Shown here: positions 1-8,258 of the stretch, piece by piece
Position numbering within the stretch: the first letter of the stretch is position 1
Layout of the letters: the number at the start of each line of letters is the position of its first letter
Source of the DNA: an uncultured Oscillospiraceae bacterium
GTDB lineage: Bacteria > Bacillota > Clostridia > Oscillospirales > Oscillospiraceae
Direction of reading: 5' to 3'
DNA length: 64,000 nt
Assembly: GCA_947626085.1 (NCBI GenBank)
Contig: CANQQU010000003.1
Coordinates: 1-64,000 of the forward strand
The notes under the pieces: model-generated
What the model was told of the DNA's origin: nothing
The model's database searches: none
Seen by the model: only the letters and a program-made list of their open reading frames with translations
Translations under genes and position numbers: made by a program

Positions 1-73
1 ACACAGAAGTTAAGCTCACACGCGCCGACGATACTTTGCGGGTAACTGCACGGGAAAATAGGTAACGCCAACA
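1..73 (+). rRNA. rrf: 5S ribosomal RNA, 3' part (partial)
   Basis: The window opens inside a 5S rRNA. The stretch ACACAGAAGTTAAGC is the conserved 5S core, and the tail ends about 8 bases before a tRNA, as expected at the end of an rRNA operon. The 5' part lies outside the window and the exact 3' end is estimated. Confidence 0.8.
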
Positions 74-80
74 CAAAGAT

Positions 81-156
81 TCCTCCTTAGCTCAGTCGGT
101 AGAGCAACGGACTGTTAATCCGGCGGTCGTAGGTTCAAGTCCTACAGGGGGAGCCA
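81..156 (+). tRNA. tRNA-Asn (GUU)
   Basis: A complete cloverleaf is visible. Acceptor strands TCCTCCT and AGGGGGA pair over seven positions, the D-arm contains AGCTCAGTCGGTAGAGC, the anticodon loop is CTGTTAA (GTT), the T-loop is TTCAAGT, the discriminator is G and CCA is encoded. A G discriminator is typical for tRNA-Asn. It follows the 5S gene, probably in the same transcript. Confidence 0.95.
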
Positions 157-157
157 T

Positions 158-190
158 GTCGTCGCGGACATTTTGTCCGCGACGACTTTT
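158..190 (+). terminator. Terminator after 5S/tRNA-Asn
   Basis: A perfect 13-bp stem (GTCGTCGCGGACA and its complement) with a TTT loop is followed by TTTT, two bases after the tRNA CCA end. It is a strong intrinsic terminator for the rRNA/tRNA transcript. Confidence 0.85.
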
Positions 191-203
191 GGCTTTATGA
201 AGA

Positions 204-236
204 AAAGCTGGGGCTGAACCTGACCCCAGCTTTTTT
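204..236 (+). terminator. Second intrinsic terminator
   Basis: Arms AAGCTGGGG and CCCCAGCTT enclose a short loop and run into six T residues. It is probably a back-up terminator for the rRNA operon. Confidence 0.7.
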
Positions 237-271
237 GAACCGAACCAAATTGGTCGGTTGAGCAGAATTTA

Positions 272-301
272 CCCCGCCGCCGGGCTGCCCCGGCGGCGGG
301 G
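272..301 (-). terminator. Hairpin ending the lipoprotein operon
   Basis: A 13-bp GC-only stem (CCCCGCCGCCGGG with its complement) lies just after the stop of the minus-strand lipoprotein gene. The following run on the minus strand is only TAAATTCT, so termination strength is uncertain. Confidence 0.55.
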
Positions 302-332
302 TCCTATCGTTTGCAGGTTACGGCCTCGGTTT

Positions 333-1520
333 TCACTGCCCAGCGTAGGGAACGGTCACATCGCAAATTCGCCAGGCGCCAGTTTCGTCCCGCTGGAAGT
401 AGATCTGAATACGGCTGTGGTAGACCATGGCCCGGTCGCCTTGGACCGTGGCGGCGGTAAAGACTACCGGGTCTGTCAGCGCGCCGGTCAGGGTATCGGC
501 GCGGCGGTCCAGGGCGTTGTTTTTTAGATACCCCATGCCCGTCAGCTTGAGGGCCTCCGGGGTGCAGAACAGCCCCAGGCCAAAGTCCAGCCGCCCGCTC
601 AGCGGGATGGCCAGCAGACTCCGGCAGAACCGGTCCGCCAGGTCCACCAGCGTCTGAAGATCGTCCCCGGTCTCCCGGGCCGCCACATATTCCGCCAGGG
701 TGTCCAGGTAGGCGGAGGCCTCTTCCGCCGCTGTGGGGTCCAGATACGCTTCATCGCTGGCCGGATAACGCTCCACCGCGGCGTAGGTATCCTCACCCGA
801 GGGGATGGCGTACCAGCGGCCGTCGCTGTGGCGCTCCAAAACGACCTGAGTCTGCACGATCACCTTTCCGGCGTAGGCCCCCGCGCCTTTGCTGACCTGG
901 CCGCTGATAGAGTAGGGGTAAAAATCCGTCCCCGCCGTAGCGGCAAATCGGATGGTGCCCTGGGCCAGACCGGAGCGCATAGGCTCCTCGCTGACACTGA
1001 CGGGGACATAGTCCCGGCAGGTAAAGGGGCTGCCCGGGGCATACTGGACAAACCGGGCGGGAAGAGCGGTCTGGACGTATTCCCGGAGGGCCTGTTCTCC
1101 CTGACCGGCGCAGGCAAAGCTGATGGGGCCCAGGCAGATATTTTCCAGGGCATAAAAGGCCAGCAGGATCGAGGAATAGGACGCCTGGGAAGCGTAGTAC
1201 CCGTCCGCCGCCAGCACCGTCATGGGGCTGCCGGGGTAGACGGTCCAGGACTGCTGGCCCTGGGTCACCGTGATCCACTCCGCCGCCTCCCCCGGGGCCT
1301 CCGCCGGGGAGAGGGAGGCGCTTTTCGCCTGGGTCAGGTTGTAGTCCGGGGTCAGCATTGTGTAGGGCCCGTAGTCCCGGCCGTCCCGGTGGAGGGTCAG
1401 GGTCAGGGCGGCGGAGACGTCCATGGGCTCCGGGACGGGGGCCGGCCCGGGACGGGCCGGGGCGCAGCCCGTCAGGAGCAGGGCCAGAAGCAGCAGAAGC
1501 GCCCATGCTTTTTTCATCAT
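333..1520 (-). CDS. Predicted lipoprotein, paralogue A
   Basis: The 395-residue protein starts with a lipoprotein signal peptide (MMKKAWALLLLLALL, lipobox LTGC), so it should be anchored on the outer face of the membrane. The rest is a secreted-type region with no catalytic motif I recognise. It is a clear paralogue of the next gene: both carry a YGPY segment after a beta-like stretch near residue 50, both have a conserved CRDY segment mid-protein, and both end in a strand of the type IYFxRxxxGxWRxxDVTxP. The two genes lie 13 bp apart in the same direction and probably form an operon. The function is unknown. A link to the divergent ECF sigma factor is suggested only by position. Confidence 0.85.
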   Translation of the reverse strand: MMKKAWALLLLLALLLTGCAPARPGPAPVPEPMDVSAALTLTLHRDGRDYGPYTMLTPDYNLTQAKSASLSPAEAPGEAAEWITVTQGQQSWTVYPGSPMTVLAADGYYASQASYSSILLAFYALENICLGPISFACAGQGEQALREYVQTALPARFVQYAPGSPFTCRDYVPVSVSEEPMRSGLAQGTIRFAATAGTDFYPYSISGQVSKGAGAYAGKVIVQTQVVLERHSDGRWYAIPSGEDTYAAVERYPASDEAYLDPTAAEEASAYLDTLAEYVAARETGDDLQTLVDLADRFCRSLLAIPLSGRLDFGLGLFCTPEALKLTGMGYLKNNALDRRADTLTGALTDPVVFTAATVQGDRAMVYHSRIQIYFQRDETGAWRICDVTVPYAGQ

Positions 1521-1533
1521 GTTCCTCCTAAAA

Positions 1534-2853
1534 TCAGCTGAGGATCCATGGCAGGGTCACATCGTCCACCCGCCAGACCCCGTCCGCTCCCCGCAGGAAG
1601 TAGATGGTGATGTCGTTCCGGCTGACGATGGCCTGATCGCCTTGGATCAAGAACACATCAAAGGAAATGGGGTCGGACAGATTGCCGTCTATCCAGCTTG
1701 CCGGGATATCCACATAGCGGTGGATCAGGCTCCGCATCCCGTACCTGGTCAGGGCCTCCGGGGTGCAGAAGACGCCAAAGTCAAAGTCCGGCTGCCCGGC
1801 AAGAGGCGCGGCCAGGACGCAGCGGCGGAACAGACCGGCAATATTCACCAGGGCCAGCTGCGGGTCCTCCGCTGAAAGGGCCTGATCCGCTTCCAGTTCC
1901 GCCGGGACGCCATCCAGCACCTGCGCCGCCTGGACTGCCTCTGGGGCGGTCAGATCCATGGAAGCCGGGTCGTTGGACGAATAATCCCGGCCCAGGGCCT
2001 CCCGTTCATGGATGGGGATGGGATACCAGTACCCGTCTTCGTGCCGCTCCAGGGCCAGCGTGCCGGTGAAGACGTTCTTGCCCTCCTGCTCTCCCATACC
2101 CAGATCCAGATATTCCAGGGAGAAGGGGAAAAACTCCTCGTCTACCTCGCCGGAGAAGGTGAAGCTGCCCTCCAGATAGCCTTCCTCGCTGTAGGTCACT
2201 TGATAGCCCAGCAGCTCGTAGTCCCGGCAGGCGCTGGTACTCAGGGGGTTGAGCCGGGCGAGCAGCGCCGGGTAGCCGTTGGCGGCGTAGTCCTCCAGCG
2301 CCGCCTCCGGGGTGTCCCCCACCGCCCCGATTCGGAACTGGCTCTTATATTCCAGATTGCTGAAGACGATGCGATACACCCGGCCGTAGCCCTCGGTGGA
2401 GTAGTAGACCGCGTTCTCCCCCTCGCCCCGCCGGGTGACGACGGGCTCCGTGGGGTAGACGGTCCAGTTTTCTCCCTGCCAGGTCAGCTCATACCAGTAG
2501 GTCACGTCGGACAGGTCCGGCGCTTCGATCTCCGTGCCCTGGAGGCTGTCCAGGCAGCCCTGCAGATTGGTATCCGGTTTGAGTCGGATGTAGGGACCGT
2601 AAACCGTCCCCTCGTAGACGAGGGATATGGTCACCGCCTCCGCCAACCCGTCCATGGGGTCGGGAATGGAAGCGGGGGCCTGGGTTTCGGTGGGCGCCTG
2701 GGTGGCCTGGGACGTGGGGGGCGCGGAAGTGGAAGCCGCCGCCGTGACAGTTTGGGAAGGCGCGGCGTCCGTCTGGGCCGGCTGGCTAGGGGCGCAGGCG
2801 GTCAGCAGCAGCGCCATGGACAGCAGAAGGATCGATAGTTTTTTCATTTTCAA
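1534..2853 (-). CDS. Predicted lipoprotein, paralogue B
   Basis: The 439-residue protein has signal peptide MKMKKLSILLLSMALLLTAC with an LTAC lipobox and then a Ser/Thr/Ala/Pro-rich linker (about residues 25-65), a common spacer in surface lipoproteins. The body aligns over its whole length with the downstream paralogue, including YGPY, CRDY and the C-terminal WRVDDVTLP strand. AGGAGGCTTTGAAA precedes the start. Upstream on the minus strand a TGTCACC...CGTACA pair resembles an ECF-type promoter, but the spacing (14) is shorter than usual, so this is weak. No enzymatic function is claimed. Confidence 0.85.
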   Translation of the reverse strand: MKMKKLSILLLSMALLLTACAPSQPAQTDAAPSQTVTAAASTSAPPTSQATQAPTETQAPASIPDPMDGLAEAVTISLVYEGTVYGPYIRLKPDTNLQGCLDSLQGTEIEAPDLSDVTYWYELTWQGENWTVYPTEPVVTRRGEGENAVYYSTEGYGRVYRIVFSNLEYKSQFRIGAVGDTPEAALEDYAANGYPALLARLNPLSTSACRDYELLGYQVTYSEEGYLEGSFTFSGEVDEEFFPFSLEYLDLGMGEQEGKNVFTGTLALERHEDGYWYPIPIHEREALGRDYSSNDPASMDLTAPEAVQAAQVLDGVPAELEADQALSAEDPQLALVNIAGLFRRCVLAAPLAGQPDFDFGVFCTPEALTRYGMRSLIHRYVDIPASWIDGNLSDPISFDVFLIQGDQAIVSRNDITIYFLRGADGVWRVDDVTLPWILS

Positions 2854-2926
2854 AGCCTCCTTGAAGGTGTTTTCACTGGGTATGTGTACGGTCGCGCCGG
2901 GCAGGTGACATTTTTTCGTAAAAAAC

Positions 2927-2955
2927 TTGCGGTTTCAAAAAATTTGTCCTATACT
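2927..2955 (+). promoter_or_regulatory. Promoter for ECF sigma gene
   Basis: TTGCGG and TATACT are separated by 17 bases, about 70 bp before the sigma-factor start. This is a housekeeping-type promoter read directly from sequence. Confidence 0.6.
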
Positions 2956-3023
2956 GAAAAAAAGAAGTCACCAACTGCCGCCGGGCGTACACAGAAAGGG
3001 TAGAGAGAAGAAAAAGAGGGGAG

Positions 3024-3524
3024 ATGGCGCCGCCGATGACCCAGGAGCAAAGCGAACAGATCGAGCAGTGCTATCTAGCCTACTACCGCCCTTTGCTTTC
3101 CTATGCCCGCGCCGCCCTGGGCCGGGAGGCCCTGGCGGAGGAGGCGGTCCAGGAGGCCTTCGGCATCGTCTGCCGGAAGCCGGAGGAATTTCTGGCGGCG
3201 GAAAACCGCCGGGCCTGGGTCTATCAGGTGCTGAAATTCGTGATCCAGAATCAGCGCCGGGTCCAGGCCCGGGCGGAGCGGTTCTTTTCCGGCAGCCTGG
3301 AGGAGACGGACCCGGAGACCCTGGGGGCCGCGACGGACCCGGAGGACCCGGATCTTCTGTACGGCGACCTGGCTCAGACGGCGGAATACCGGCTGATCCG
3401 CCGCCTGACGGAGGAACAGCTCTCCATGCTGGAGCTGGCCCAGGAGCTGGGCATCTCCGTCAGCGCCTGCAAGAAGCGGGTCCAGCGAGCCCGGGAATTT
3501 CTGCGACGCAGGCTCAGGCTTTGA
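3024..3524 (+). CDS. RNA polymerase sigma factor, ECF subfamily
   Basis: At 166 residues this has ECF size. Residues 12-75 form the sigma-2 domain (YYRPLLSYA, EEAVQEAFGIV, then a tryptophan-containing NRRAWVYQV recognition segment). The C-terminal third is sigma-4 with a helix-turn-helix (AQELGISVSACKKRVQRARE). It should direct RNA polymerase to a small set of promoters. The next gene, 16 bp downstream, is a single-span membrane protein that fits an anti-sigma factor. The start is ambiguous: ATG 3024 abuts the purine-rich GAGGGGAG, while ATG 3036 lies 12 bases from it. The sigma-2/sigma-4 linker is acidic and the family subgroup is not identified. Confidence 0.85.
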   Translation: MAPPMTQEQSEQIEQCYLAYYRPLLSYARAALGREALAEEAVQEAFGIVCRKPEEFLAAENRRAWVYQVLKFVIQNQRRVQARAERFFSGSLEETDPETLGAATDPEDPDLLYGDLAQTAEYRLIRRLTEEQLSMLELAQELGISVSACKKRVQRAREFLRRRLRL

Positions 3525-3540
3525 AGAAGGAGGCATTCAC

Positions 3541-4182
3541 ATGGATTTAAATAAAATGAACGCCGAGGAGCTTCGCGCCCTTCTCCAGGCCGACGCGGCG
3601 GGGGAGGACTTGGACCCGGAGCTGGTCTGGGCGGCGGCGGAGCGGCTGTCCCAGCTGGAACCGGCCCGGCACACCCCGCAAGAGGGCTGGAAGCAGTTTC
3701 AGGCCCATTATGCCCCGCCCCGGGTGCGTGTCGGCCCTTGGGTCCGGCGGATCGGGGCCCTGGCGGCGGCGGTGGTGCTGATTTTGGGTCTGGCTCTGCC
3801 AAGACATCAGCAGGCGGCGGGGCCTCTGACCCAGGCCCTGGCCTCCGTGGGCCTGCCGGACCAGGCGCCGGCGGTGCCGGAGGGGTATCAGATCCGGGAG
3901 GTGGCGGTGGTGAACACCCTGGGCCTCCTCTCGGTCAGCGCCACCTACGAAAAGGACGGGGCGGTTTTGTCCGTCCGTTTTTTCCAGGACACCCTGGGCA
4001 GGGAGGTCCCGGCCCCTACGGAGACGGCGGAGCGCTACGAAACGGCGGCGGGCACCTGCTACATCACCCGGGAGGAGGACGCCCTCAGCGCCCTCTGGGC
4101 CCTGTCCGGCTGCAAGTGCCGTGTCAGCGGGAATTTGACGCTGGAGCAGATCAAGACCATGGTGGACTCCCTGACGGTCTGA
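3541..4182 (+). CDS. Putative membrane-anchored anti-sigma factor
   Basis: The 213-residue protein has a cytoplasmic N-terminal region (about 60 residues), one transmembrane helix (WVRRIGALAAAVVLILGLAL, about residues 63-82) and an external C-terminal domain of roughly 130 residues. That topology, and its place directly behind an ECF sigma gene with RBS AAGGAGG, is the usual anti-sigma arrangement. No zinc-binding HxxxCxxC anti-sigma motif is present, so it would be a non-ZAS type. The outer domain resembles DUF4367-like sensor domains only in general shape. The role is inferred from context. Confidence 0.65.
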   Translation: MDLNKMNAEELRALLQADAAGEDLDPELVWAAAERLSQLEPARHTPQEGWKQFQAHYAPPRVRVGPWVRRIGALAAAVVLILGLALPRHQQAAGPLTQALASVGLPDQAPAVPEGYQIREVAVVNTLGLLSVSATYEKDGAVLSVRFFQDTLGREVPAPTETAERYETAAGTCYITREEDALSALWALSGCKCRVSGNLTLEQIKTMVDSLTV

Positions 4183-4201
4183 CCGCTCTGAAAAACAGAA
4201 G

Positions 4202-4248
4202 AAACCGGCGGGGAAACAGACGCGCGCCTGTTTCCCCACCGGTTTTTT
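4202..4248. terminator. Bidirectional terminator between convergent genes
   Basis: A long stem (AAACCGG and GGGGAAACAG pairing with CTGTTTCCCC and CCGGTTT) ends in TTTTTT on the plus strand. It separates the anti-sigma gene from the convergent unknown gene. Confidence 0.75.
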
Positions 4249-4268
4249 GCCGGGCGCGGAAGGAAGCG

Positions 4269-4856
4269 TTACCGGGCCCAGTTTTTTTCAAACATTCTTG
4301 TGTAGCGCATGGTCAGGACCGGATCGGGGCAGTAGCCGGGGACGCAGGCGTAGAGCAGCTGATCTCCCAGCAGGTAGCCCCGGTAGTGGGCCACCTTCAT
4401 CCCGTAGACCTCCAGGGCGATCCAGTACTCGGTGACGGCGTCGAAGCGCGTTTGACCGTCGGGCGACAGTTTTTCCTGAAAGGCGTCCATCTCCGCCCTG
4501 GCTGCCCGGCAGGCGGGCAGATCGTAGGCCTGCCGGGTTCCCAGATAGTCCTCCGACTCGACCTGCTCCCAGGTGCAGTTGGGGGCCAGGGGGTTTTGAA
4601 AATGCGCATAGTTCATCCGAAGCCCCAGGGCCCCGGCGAAGCAGAGGCAGGCGGCGCTTCGCCGGCACACGGCGGATAGATACTGTTCCGCCGCCTCCCG
4701 GCCTGCGGGTTCGCGGCAAAGCTCTTCGGCCGCCGCCAAATACCGGGCCCGGATCTCCCGGAAGTCGGGGGAAATTTGGCACAGTTCCGTCTCCACCGCC
4801 GCCACCAGGTCCTGCCCCAGCAGCAATGACAGCAGCTTTTCTTTGTGATCCATCAT
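4269..4856 (-). CDS. Hypothetical protein, 195 aa
   Basis: I do not recognise this family. The protein has no signal peptide and no convincing membrane span, is predicted largely helical, and contains several cysteines (LCF, PNCTWEQ, VPGYCPDP). AAAGGAGAAAAATGA precedes tandem ATG codons, and I take the upstream one at 4856. A TATAAT-like -10 sits about 40 bp upstream (plus-strand 4894-4899), but no good -35 is seen. Codon use is like its neighbours, so it is probably a native gene. It is transcribed towards the anti-sigma gene and stops at a shared terminator. Confidence 0.6.
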   Translation of the reverse strand: MMDHKEKLLSLLLGQDLVAAVETELCQISPDFREIRARYLAAAEELCREPAGREAAEQYLSAVCRRSAACLCFAGALGLRMNYAHFQNPLAPNCTWEQVESEDYLGTRQAYDLPACRAARAEMDAFQEKLSPDGQTRFDAVTEYWIALEVYGMKVAHYRGYLLGDQLLYACVPGYCPDPVLTMRYTRMFEKNWAR

Positions 4857-4962
4857 TCATTTTTCTCCTTTATGGAATAGGTCCGTCGCCCATATTATAG
4901 CCCATGGGGCCTGCGAAAGTTGTCGAAACCGGTCGGAAAATGAAATAAATACGGGGCGAAAA

Positions 4963-4990
4963 GGGCCGGCGTCCATTCAGACGCCGGTCC
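4963..4990 (-). terminator. Terminator after ABC exporter
   Basis: Arms GGGCCGGCGTC and GACGCCGGTCC with a 6-base loop are followed on the minus strand by CTTTTCGCC. It lies 27 bp beyond the exporter stop codon. Confidence 0.7.
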
Positions 4991-5016
4991 TTCAATGAAA
5001 ATAAGGTTTGTATCGT

Positions 5017-6681
5017 CTATTGTTTTTCTTCCCCGGTTGCCCGCGGACCAAACGGCGCCCGCCGCTCCCGCACCGTGCCGCCCTCCATGACTAAGATCCG
5101 GTCATACTGCCCTGTCAGCCCGTCCTGGAGCCGGTGGGTGACGGTGAGCAGGGTCAGGTCCCGCATTTCAAGCAATTCCCCCTCGATCTCGTTGGCGGTG
5201 GCCACGTCGATGGCCGAAACCCCCTCGTCCAGGATCAGCACCTGGACCTCCCGAATCATGGCCCGGGCCAGGGCCACCCGCTGCCGCTCCCCGCCAGAGA
5301 GCTTGGAGCCGTTTTCCCCGCAGGGCCCGTCCAGCCCGCCGGGAATAGCCTTCAAGAACCGCTCCACCCCAGAGCGGCGGAGGGCCCGGGTCAGGGCCTC
5401 CTCCGAAAATTCCTCTCCCAGGCAGATATTGAACCGGAGGGTGTCGTTAAAAAGGAATGTGTTCTGCTGGATGACGGTGACCAGCTTCCGCAGCCCCGCC
5501 GGGTCCAGGTCGTGAAGCTCCGTCCCATCATAGCGGATGGCGCCCTGATAGTCTGGGTAGCTGCCGGTCAGGAGCCGGATCAGGGTGGTTTTCCCGCAGC
5601 CGCTGGGGCCCAGCAGGGCCACCTTCTCGTTTTTCCGAATGGTCAGGCAGAGATCCTCCAGTACCGGGATGCCCGGCTGATACCGGAAGGCGAGATGTTC
5701 AACCTCCAGGGCGTTTTCCAGCCGGGGCCGCGCCCTGCCGGAAAGATCCGGGCCCTTTTCGTCCAGGAAGCCGCGTAAAAGCCGGATATTCTCCCGGTTG
5801 CTCAGCAGCAGGGGCAGCATCTCGGCATAGACGGTCAGGTAGCTGCTGAAAAAGCCGAACAGGGACACAAACAGCACCAGGGTGCCCACGGTAATGTCTC
5901 CCCGGACGGCCATGGTCCCCGCCACGAGGAAGGTGACGATCCAGGCGGCCCGGTCCAGAAATCTGCCGATGTTCTCCAGCTCCGCGATGGCCACCCCCAG
6001 CCTTTTTTCCAGCCGGGCCACGTCCCCGCTGGCCTGGCGGAACCGGCGGCGGAAGCTGGGGAAGACGCCGTAGGCGGCGATGACGTCGTGGCCGTTGAGG
6101 GACTCCTTGAGCTGGACGTTCAGAGCGGCCCCCAGCTCCACCTGCTCCGTCATCAGGGCGGTCAGCTTCCGGTTGAACCGCAGCGGCAGGATCATGGACA
6201 GGCCGCCGCAGAGGACGGACAGGGCCGCCAGCAGGGGGCTGTACCAGATCATGATCCCCAGCACCACCAGGGCGGAGACGCCGTAGCTGATGAGGTAGAA
6301 CACCGGCCTGGTCAAATTCTGGACCACCGTACCCACGGTGCCGGTGATGTGGGACAGATACTCCGCCGTGTCCTTTTCCCCGAAGCGGGGGACGGAGCGG
6401 GCCATGATGGCGTCGTACAGGTCATTGCGCAGGCTCTCCCAAAAGCGGAAGGTGAACCATTTTTCTGTGATCCCGTCCAGAAAATAGCCTGTGGCGACGG
6501 CCAGCACCGCCCCGGCGGCCACCCATAAAAATCGAAGAAAGCCGGAAATATCGCCGGAGACGATCAAATCGATCATCCGCTGCTCCAAAACCGCGGACAG
6601 CGGCGTGAGCAGCTGGGTCAAAATGCCCAGCAGCACCGCCAGGGCGGCCAGGGGAAGGTGCCGTTTAAAATAGCGCAGCAT
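5017..6681 (-). CDS. ABC transporter, fused permease-ATPase (exporter type)
   Basis: The 554-residue half-transporter has a six-helix transmembrane domain (about residues 1-300) and a C-terminal nucleotide-binding domain. The Walker A is GPSGCGKTT, the Q-loop is VIQQNTF, the signature is LSGGERQRVALARA, the Walker B is LILDE and the H-loop is VTHRL. The D-loop region reads DEGVSAID rather than the usual DEATSALD. It should work as a homodimer, or with a partner not seen here, exporting a lipid, peptide or drug; the substrate cannot be told. Its start codon abuts the stop of the upstream XRE regulator, so the two are co-transcribed and the regulator probably controls it. Confidence 0.9.
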   Translation of the reverse strand: MLRYFKRHLPLAALAVLLGILTQLLTPLSAVLEQRMIDLIVSGDISGFLRFLWVAAGAVLAVATGYFLDGITEKWFTFRFWESLRNDLYDAIMARSVPRFGEKDTAEYLSHITGTVGTVVQNLTRPVFYLISYGVSALVVLGIMIWYSPLLAALSVLCGGLSMILPLRFNRKLTALMTEQVELGAALNVQLKESLNGHDVIAAYGVFPSFRRRFRQASGDVARLEKRLGVAIAELENIGRFLDRAAWIVTFLVAGTMAVRGDITVGTLVLFVSLFGFFSSYLTVYAEMLPLLLSNRENIRLLRGFLDEKGPDLSGRARPRLENALEVEHLAFRYQPGIPVLEDLCLTIRKNEKVALLGPSGCGKTTLIRLLTGSYPDYQGAIRYDGTELHDLDPAGLRKLVTVIQQNTFLFNDTLRFNICLGEEFSEEALTRALRRSGVERFLKAIPGGLDGPCGENGSKLSGGERQRVALARAMIREVQVLILDEGVSAIDVATANEIEGELLEMRDLTLLTVTHRLQDGLTGQYDRILVMEGGTVRERRAPFGPRATGEEKQ

Positions 6682-7512
6682 TTATTTTCCCCCCTTGCCG
6701 TGGCTTCTCTTATCGGTGATGATCCGGATGCCCTCCGTCTCCATGGCCGCGAGACGGGCCGCCGCCAAAAGCGGAAGCATCGCGCCGTTCATATTGACGG
6801 CGTAAGCCACAGTCTCGCCGTCCTCCGTTTCCAGCGTCAGACTCTCCGCCAGCTTCCGCACGGTAAACTTTTGCAAGATCTCCTCCGCCTCGCTCTGAGC
6901 TATCCCGGCCAGCTTTGCCAGTACGCCGGTGGTGCGGTGCCTGGGGGCCTGCCGATACAGCGTGATCAGCATCGTCAGGGCGTTTGGCAGCGACAAGAGT
7001 TCAAACAGCCGGGCCGCGTCCCCGCCGGCGGAAAGAAGATCGGCCAAACGCCCCGCCCCGCCCCACGCGGCAGATAAAAACGACTGCTCCCCAGATAATA
7101 TCGCCGTAATGAACCCATCCTCGGTGATCAGAATCGTTTCGCCGGCGCTGCCGTGAACGCCGCGAAAGTCCACAATATCCGCCACCTTGTCCAGGCTTCC
7201 GTAAAGCGCCGTCTCCCGCATCAGCGAAACGGTCCGCTCCACGCGCTTTTCTTCCGGCAGCGAAGCGATATATTTTCGGACCGTCTCCTCCAGATCCTCC
7301 CGCCGGGCGCTGGTCCTGCCAAAGAGGGCGTCCACCGTCACCCCCAGGATGTCGGACAGGGCCGGAAGCAGAGAGACGTCCGGCGTTCCCCCGCTCTCCC
7401 ACTGGGACACGGCGGAGCTGCTGACGCCGATGGCCTCCCCCAGCTCCCTTTGCGTAAGCCCCTTTTCCTTTCGGTATTTCAGGATCTGCTGGCCAATGAT
7501 CGAATAGCTCAT
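6682..7512 (-). CDS. XRE-family transcriptional regulator
   Basis: The 276-residue protein has an N-terminal helix-turn-helix (residues 6-60; LTQRELGEAIGVSSSAVSQWE) followed by about 200 residues of unrecognised regulatory domain. The track ORF starts 20 codons earlier, but MSYSIIGQQ at 7512 is chosen because GGGAGGGCACACA lies just upstream and the promoter -10 sits inside the longer reading. The downstream ABC exporter begins at the next base, which suggests a regulator-transporter pair responding to a toxic compound. The ligand is unknown. Confidence 0.85.
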   Translation of the reverse strand: MSYSIIGQQILKYRKEKGLTQRELGEAIGVSSSAVSQWESGGTPDVSLLPALSDILGVTVDALFGRTSARREDLEETVRKYIASLPEEKRVERTVSLMRETALYGSLDKVADIVDFRGVHGSAGETILITEDGFITAILSGEQSFLSAAWGGAGRLADLLSAGGDAARLFELLSLPNALTMLITLYRQAPRHRTTGVLAKLAGIAQSEAEEILQKFTVRKLAESLTLETEDGETVAYAVNMNGAMLPLLAAARLAAMETEGIRIITDKRSHGKGGK

Positions 7513-7543
7513 TGTGTGCCCTCCCTTGATAAACTGCGCTTTC

Positions 7544-7572
7544 ATTATAGCGCCAGGGCCGCTTAATCGCAA
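7544..7572 (-). promoter_or_regulatory. Promoter for XRE regulator/ABC exporter
   Basis: On the minus strand TTGCGA and TATAAT are spaced by 17 bases, about 32 bp before the regulator start. Confidence 0.7.
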
Positions 7573-7625
7573 GGAGCGCGTACTAAAGGAAATTTAAGCC
7601 GCGCTTAAAACCACTTGCGGGTCCG

Positions 7626-7663
7626 AAAAGCGCCCCGTCCCTGACCCGGGACGGGGCGCTTTT
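7626..7663 (-). terminator. Terminator after rqcP
   Basis: A perfect 16-bp stem (AAAAGCGCCCCGTCCC) with a 6-base loop begins two bases after the rqcP stop. The arms supply A and T tracts, so it can act on both strands. Confidence 0.85.
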
Positions 7664-7664
7664 C

Positions 7665-7904
7665 TCAGATTTGCCGGTACATGGCGTCGGCGTCGTCCTT
7701 GCGGACATTGTCCGCCACCTGCAAAACCTCCACGGCCACCACCCGGGGGCCCATGGAAATTTCGATCCGATCTCCGGGCTTGACTTCATAGCCTGCCTTG
7801 GCCGGGCGGCCGTTCACCGCGATCCGCCCGTTGTCGCAGGCTTCGTTGGCCACGGTGCGGCGCTTGATCAGCCGGGAGACCTTCAAAAACTTATCCAGCC
7901 GCAT
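7665..7904 (-). CDS. rqcP: S4-domain RNA-binding protein RqcP (YabO-like)
   Basis: The 79-residue protein is essentially one S4 domain (MRLDKFLKVSRLIKRR...NGRIAVNGRPAKAGYEVKxGD). In Firmicutes this small protein works with RqcH in ribosome-associated quality control, binding the stalled 50S subunit during alanine tailing. The family also resembles Hsp15. The gene starts inside the 3' end of the HU gene (14-bp overlap), indicating translational coupling. Its position beside HU and a SpoVB-like flippase matches the yabM-yabO type neighbourhood of spore formers, although mazG is absent. Confidence 0.85.
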   Translation of the reverse strand: MRLDKFLKVSRLIKRRTVANEACDNGRIAVNGRPAKAGYEVKPGDRIEISMGPRVVAVEVLQVADNVRKDDADAMYRQI

Positions 7905-8181
7905 GTTCTTTCGCGACCCGCTCCTTCAGCACCCGGCTGGCCTTGAACACCGGCAGACGGGTGGCGGACAGCTCCATGGGCTCCTGGGTCTTGGGATTCC
8001 GGGCGGTACGGGCCTCCCGATCCTTGACGGAGAACACCCCAAAGCCGGACAGCTGCACCCGGTCCCCCTGGGCAAGGGCGGCGGCCATGGCTTCCAGGGC
8101 CGCGCTGAGGACCTTCTCCGTGTCCTTCTTGGAAACTCCGGCGCTCTGGGCGGCGGCGGCGATCAAATCTGTCTTGTTCAT
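7891..8181 (-). CDS. hup: HU-family DNA-binding protein
   Basis: The 96-residue histone-like protein has the HU signature: MNKTDLIAAAA, then GDRVQLSGFGVFSVKDREARTARNP, where the arm contains the proline that intercalates into DNA. It should bend and compact the nucleoid as a dimer. The track ORF extends 23 codons upstream, but MNKTDL at 8181 has RBS GAAGGAGCGC and the conserved family N-terminus. The C-terminal end FKASRVLKERV is typical. A possible promoter with -35 TTGCAT lies in the gap after the flippase gene. Confidence 0.95.
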   Translation of the reverse strand: MNKTDLIAAAAQSAGVSKKDTEKVLSAALEAMAAALAQGDRVQLSGFGVFSVKDREARTARNPKTQEPMELSATRLPVFKASRVLKERVAKEHAAG

Positions 8182-8258
8182 AAAATTGCGCTCCTTCGGT
8201 GATAAAAAATTTCGCTTTTCTACGGTATCATATTTTTGCCCAAAATGCAAGGACTATT

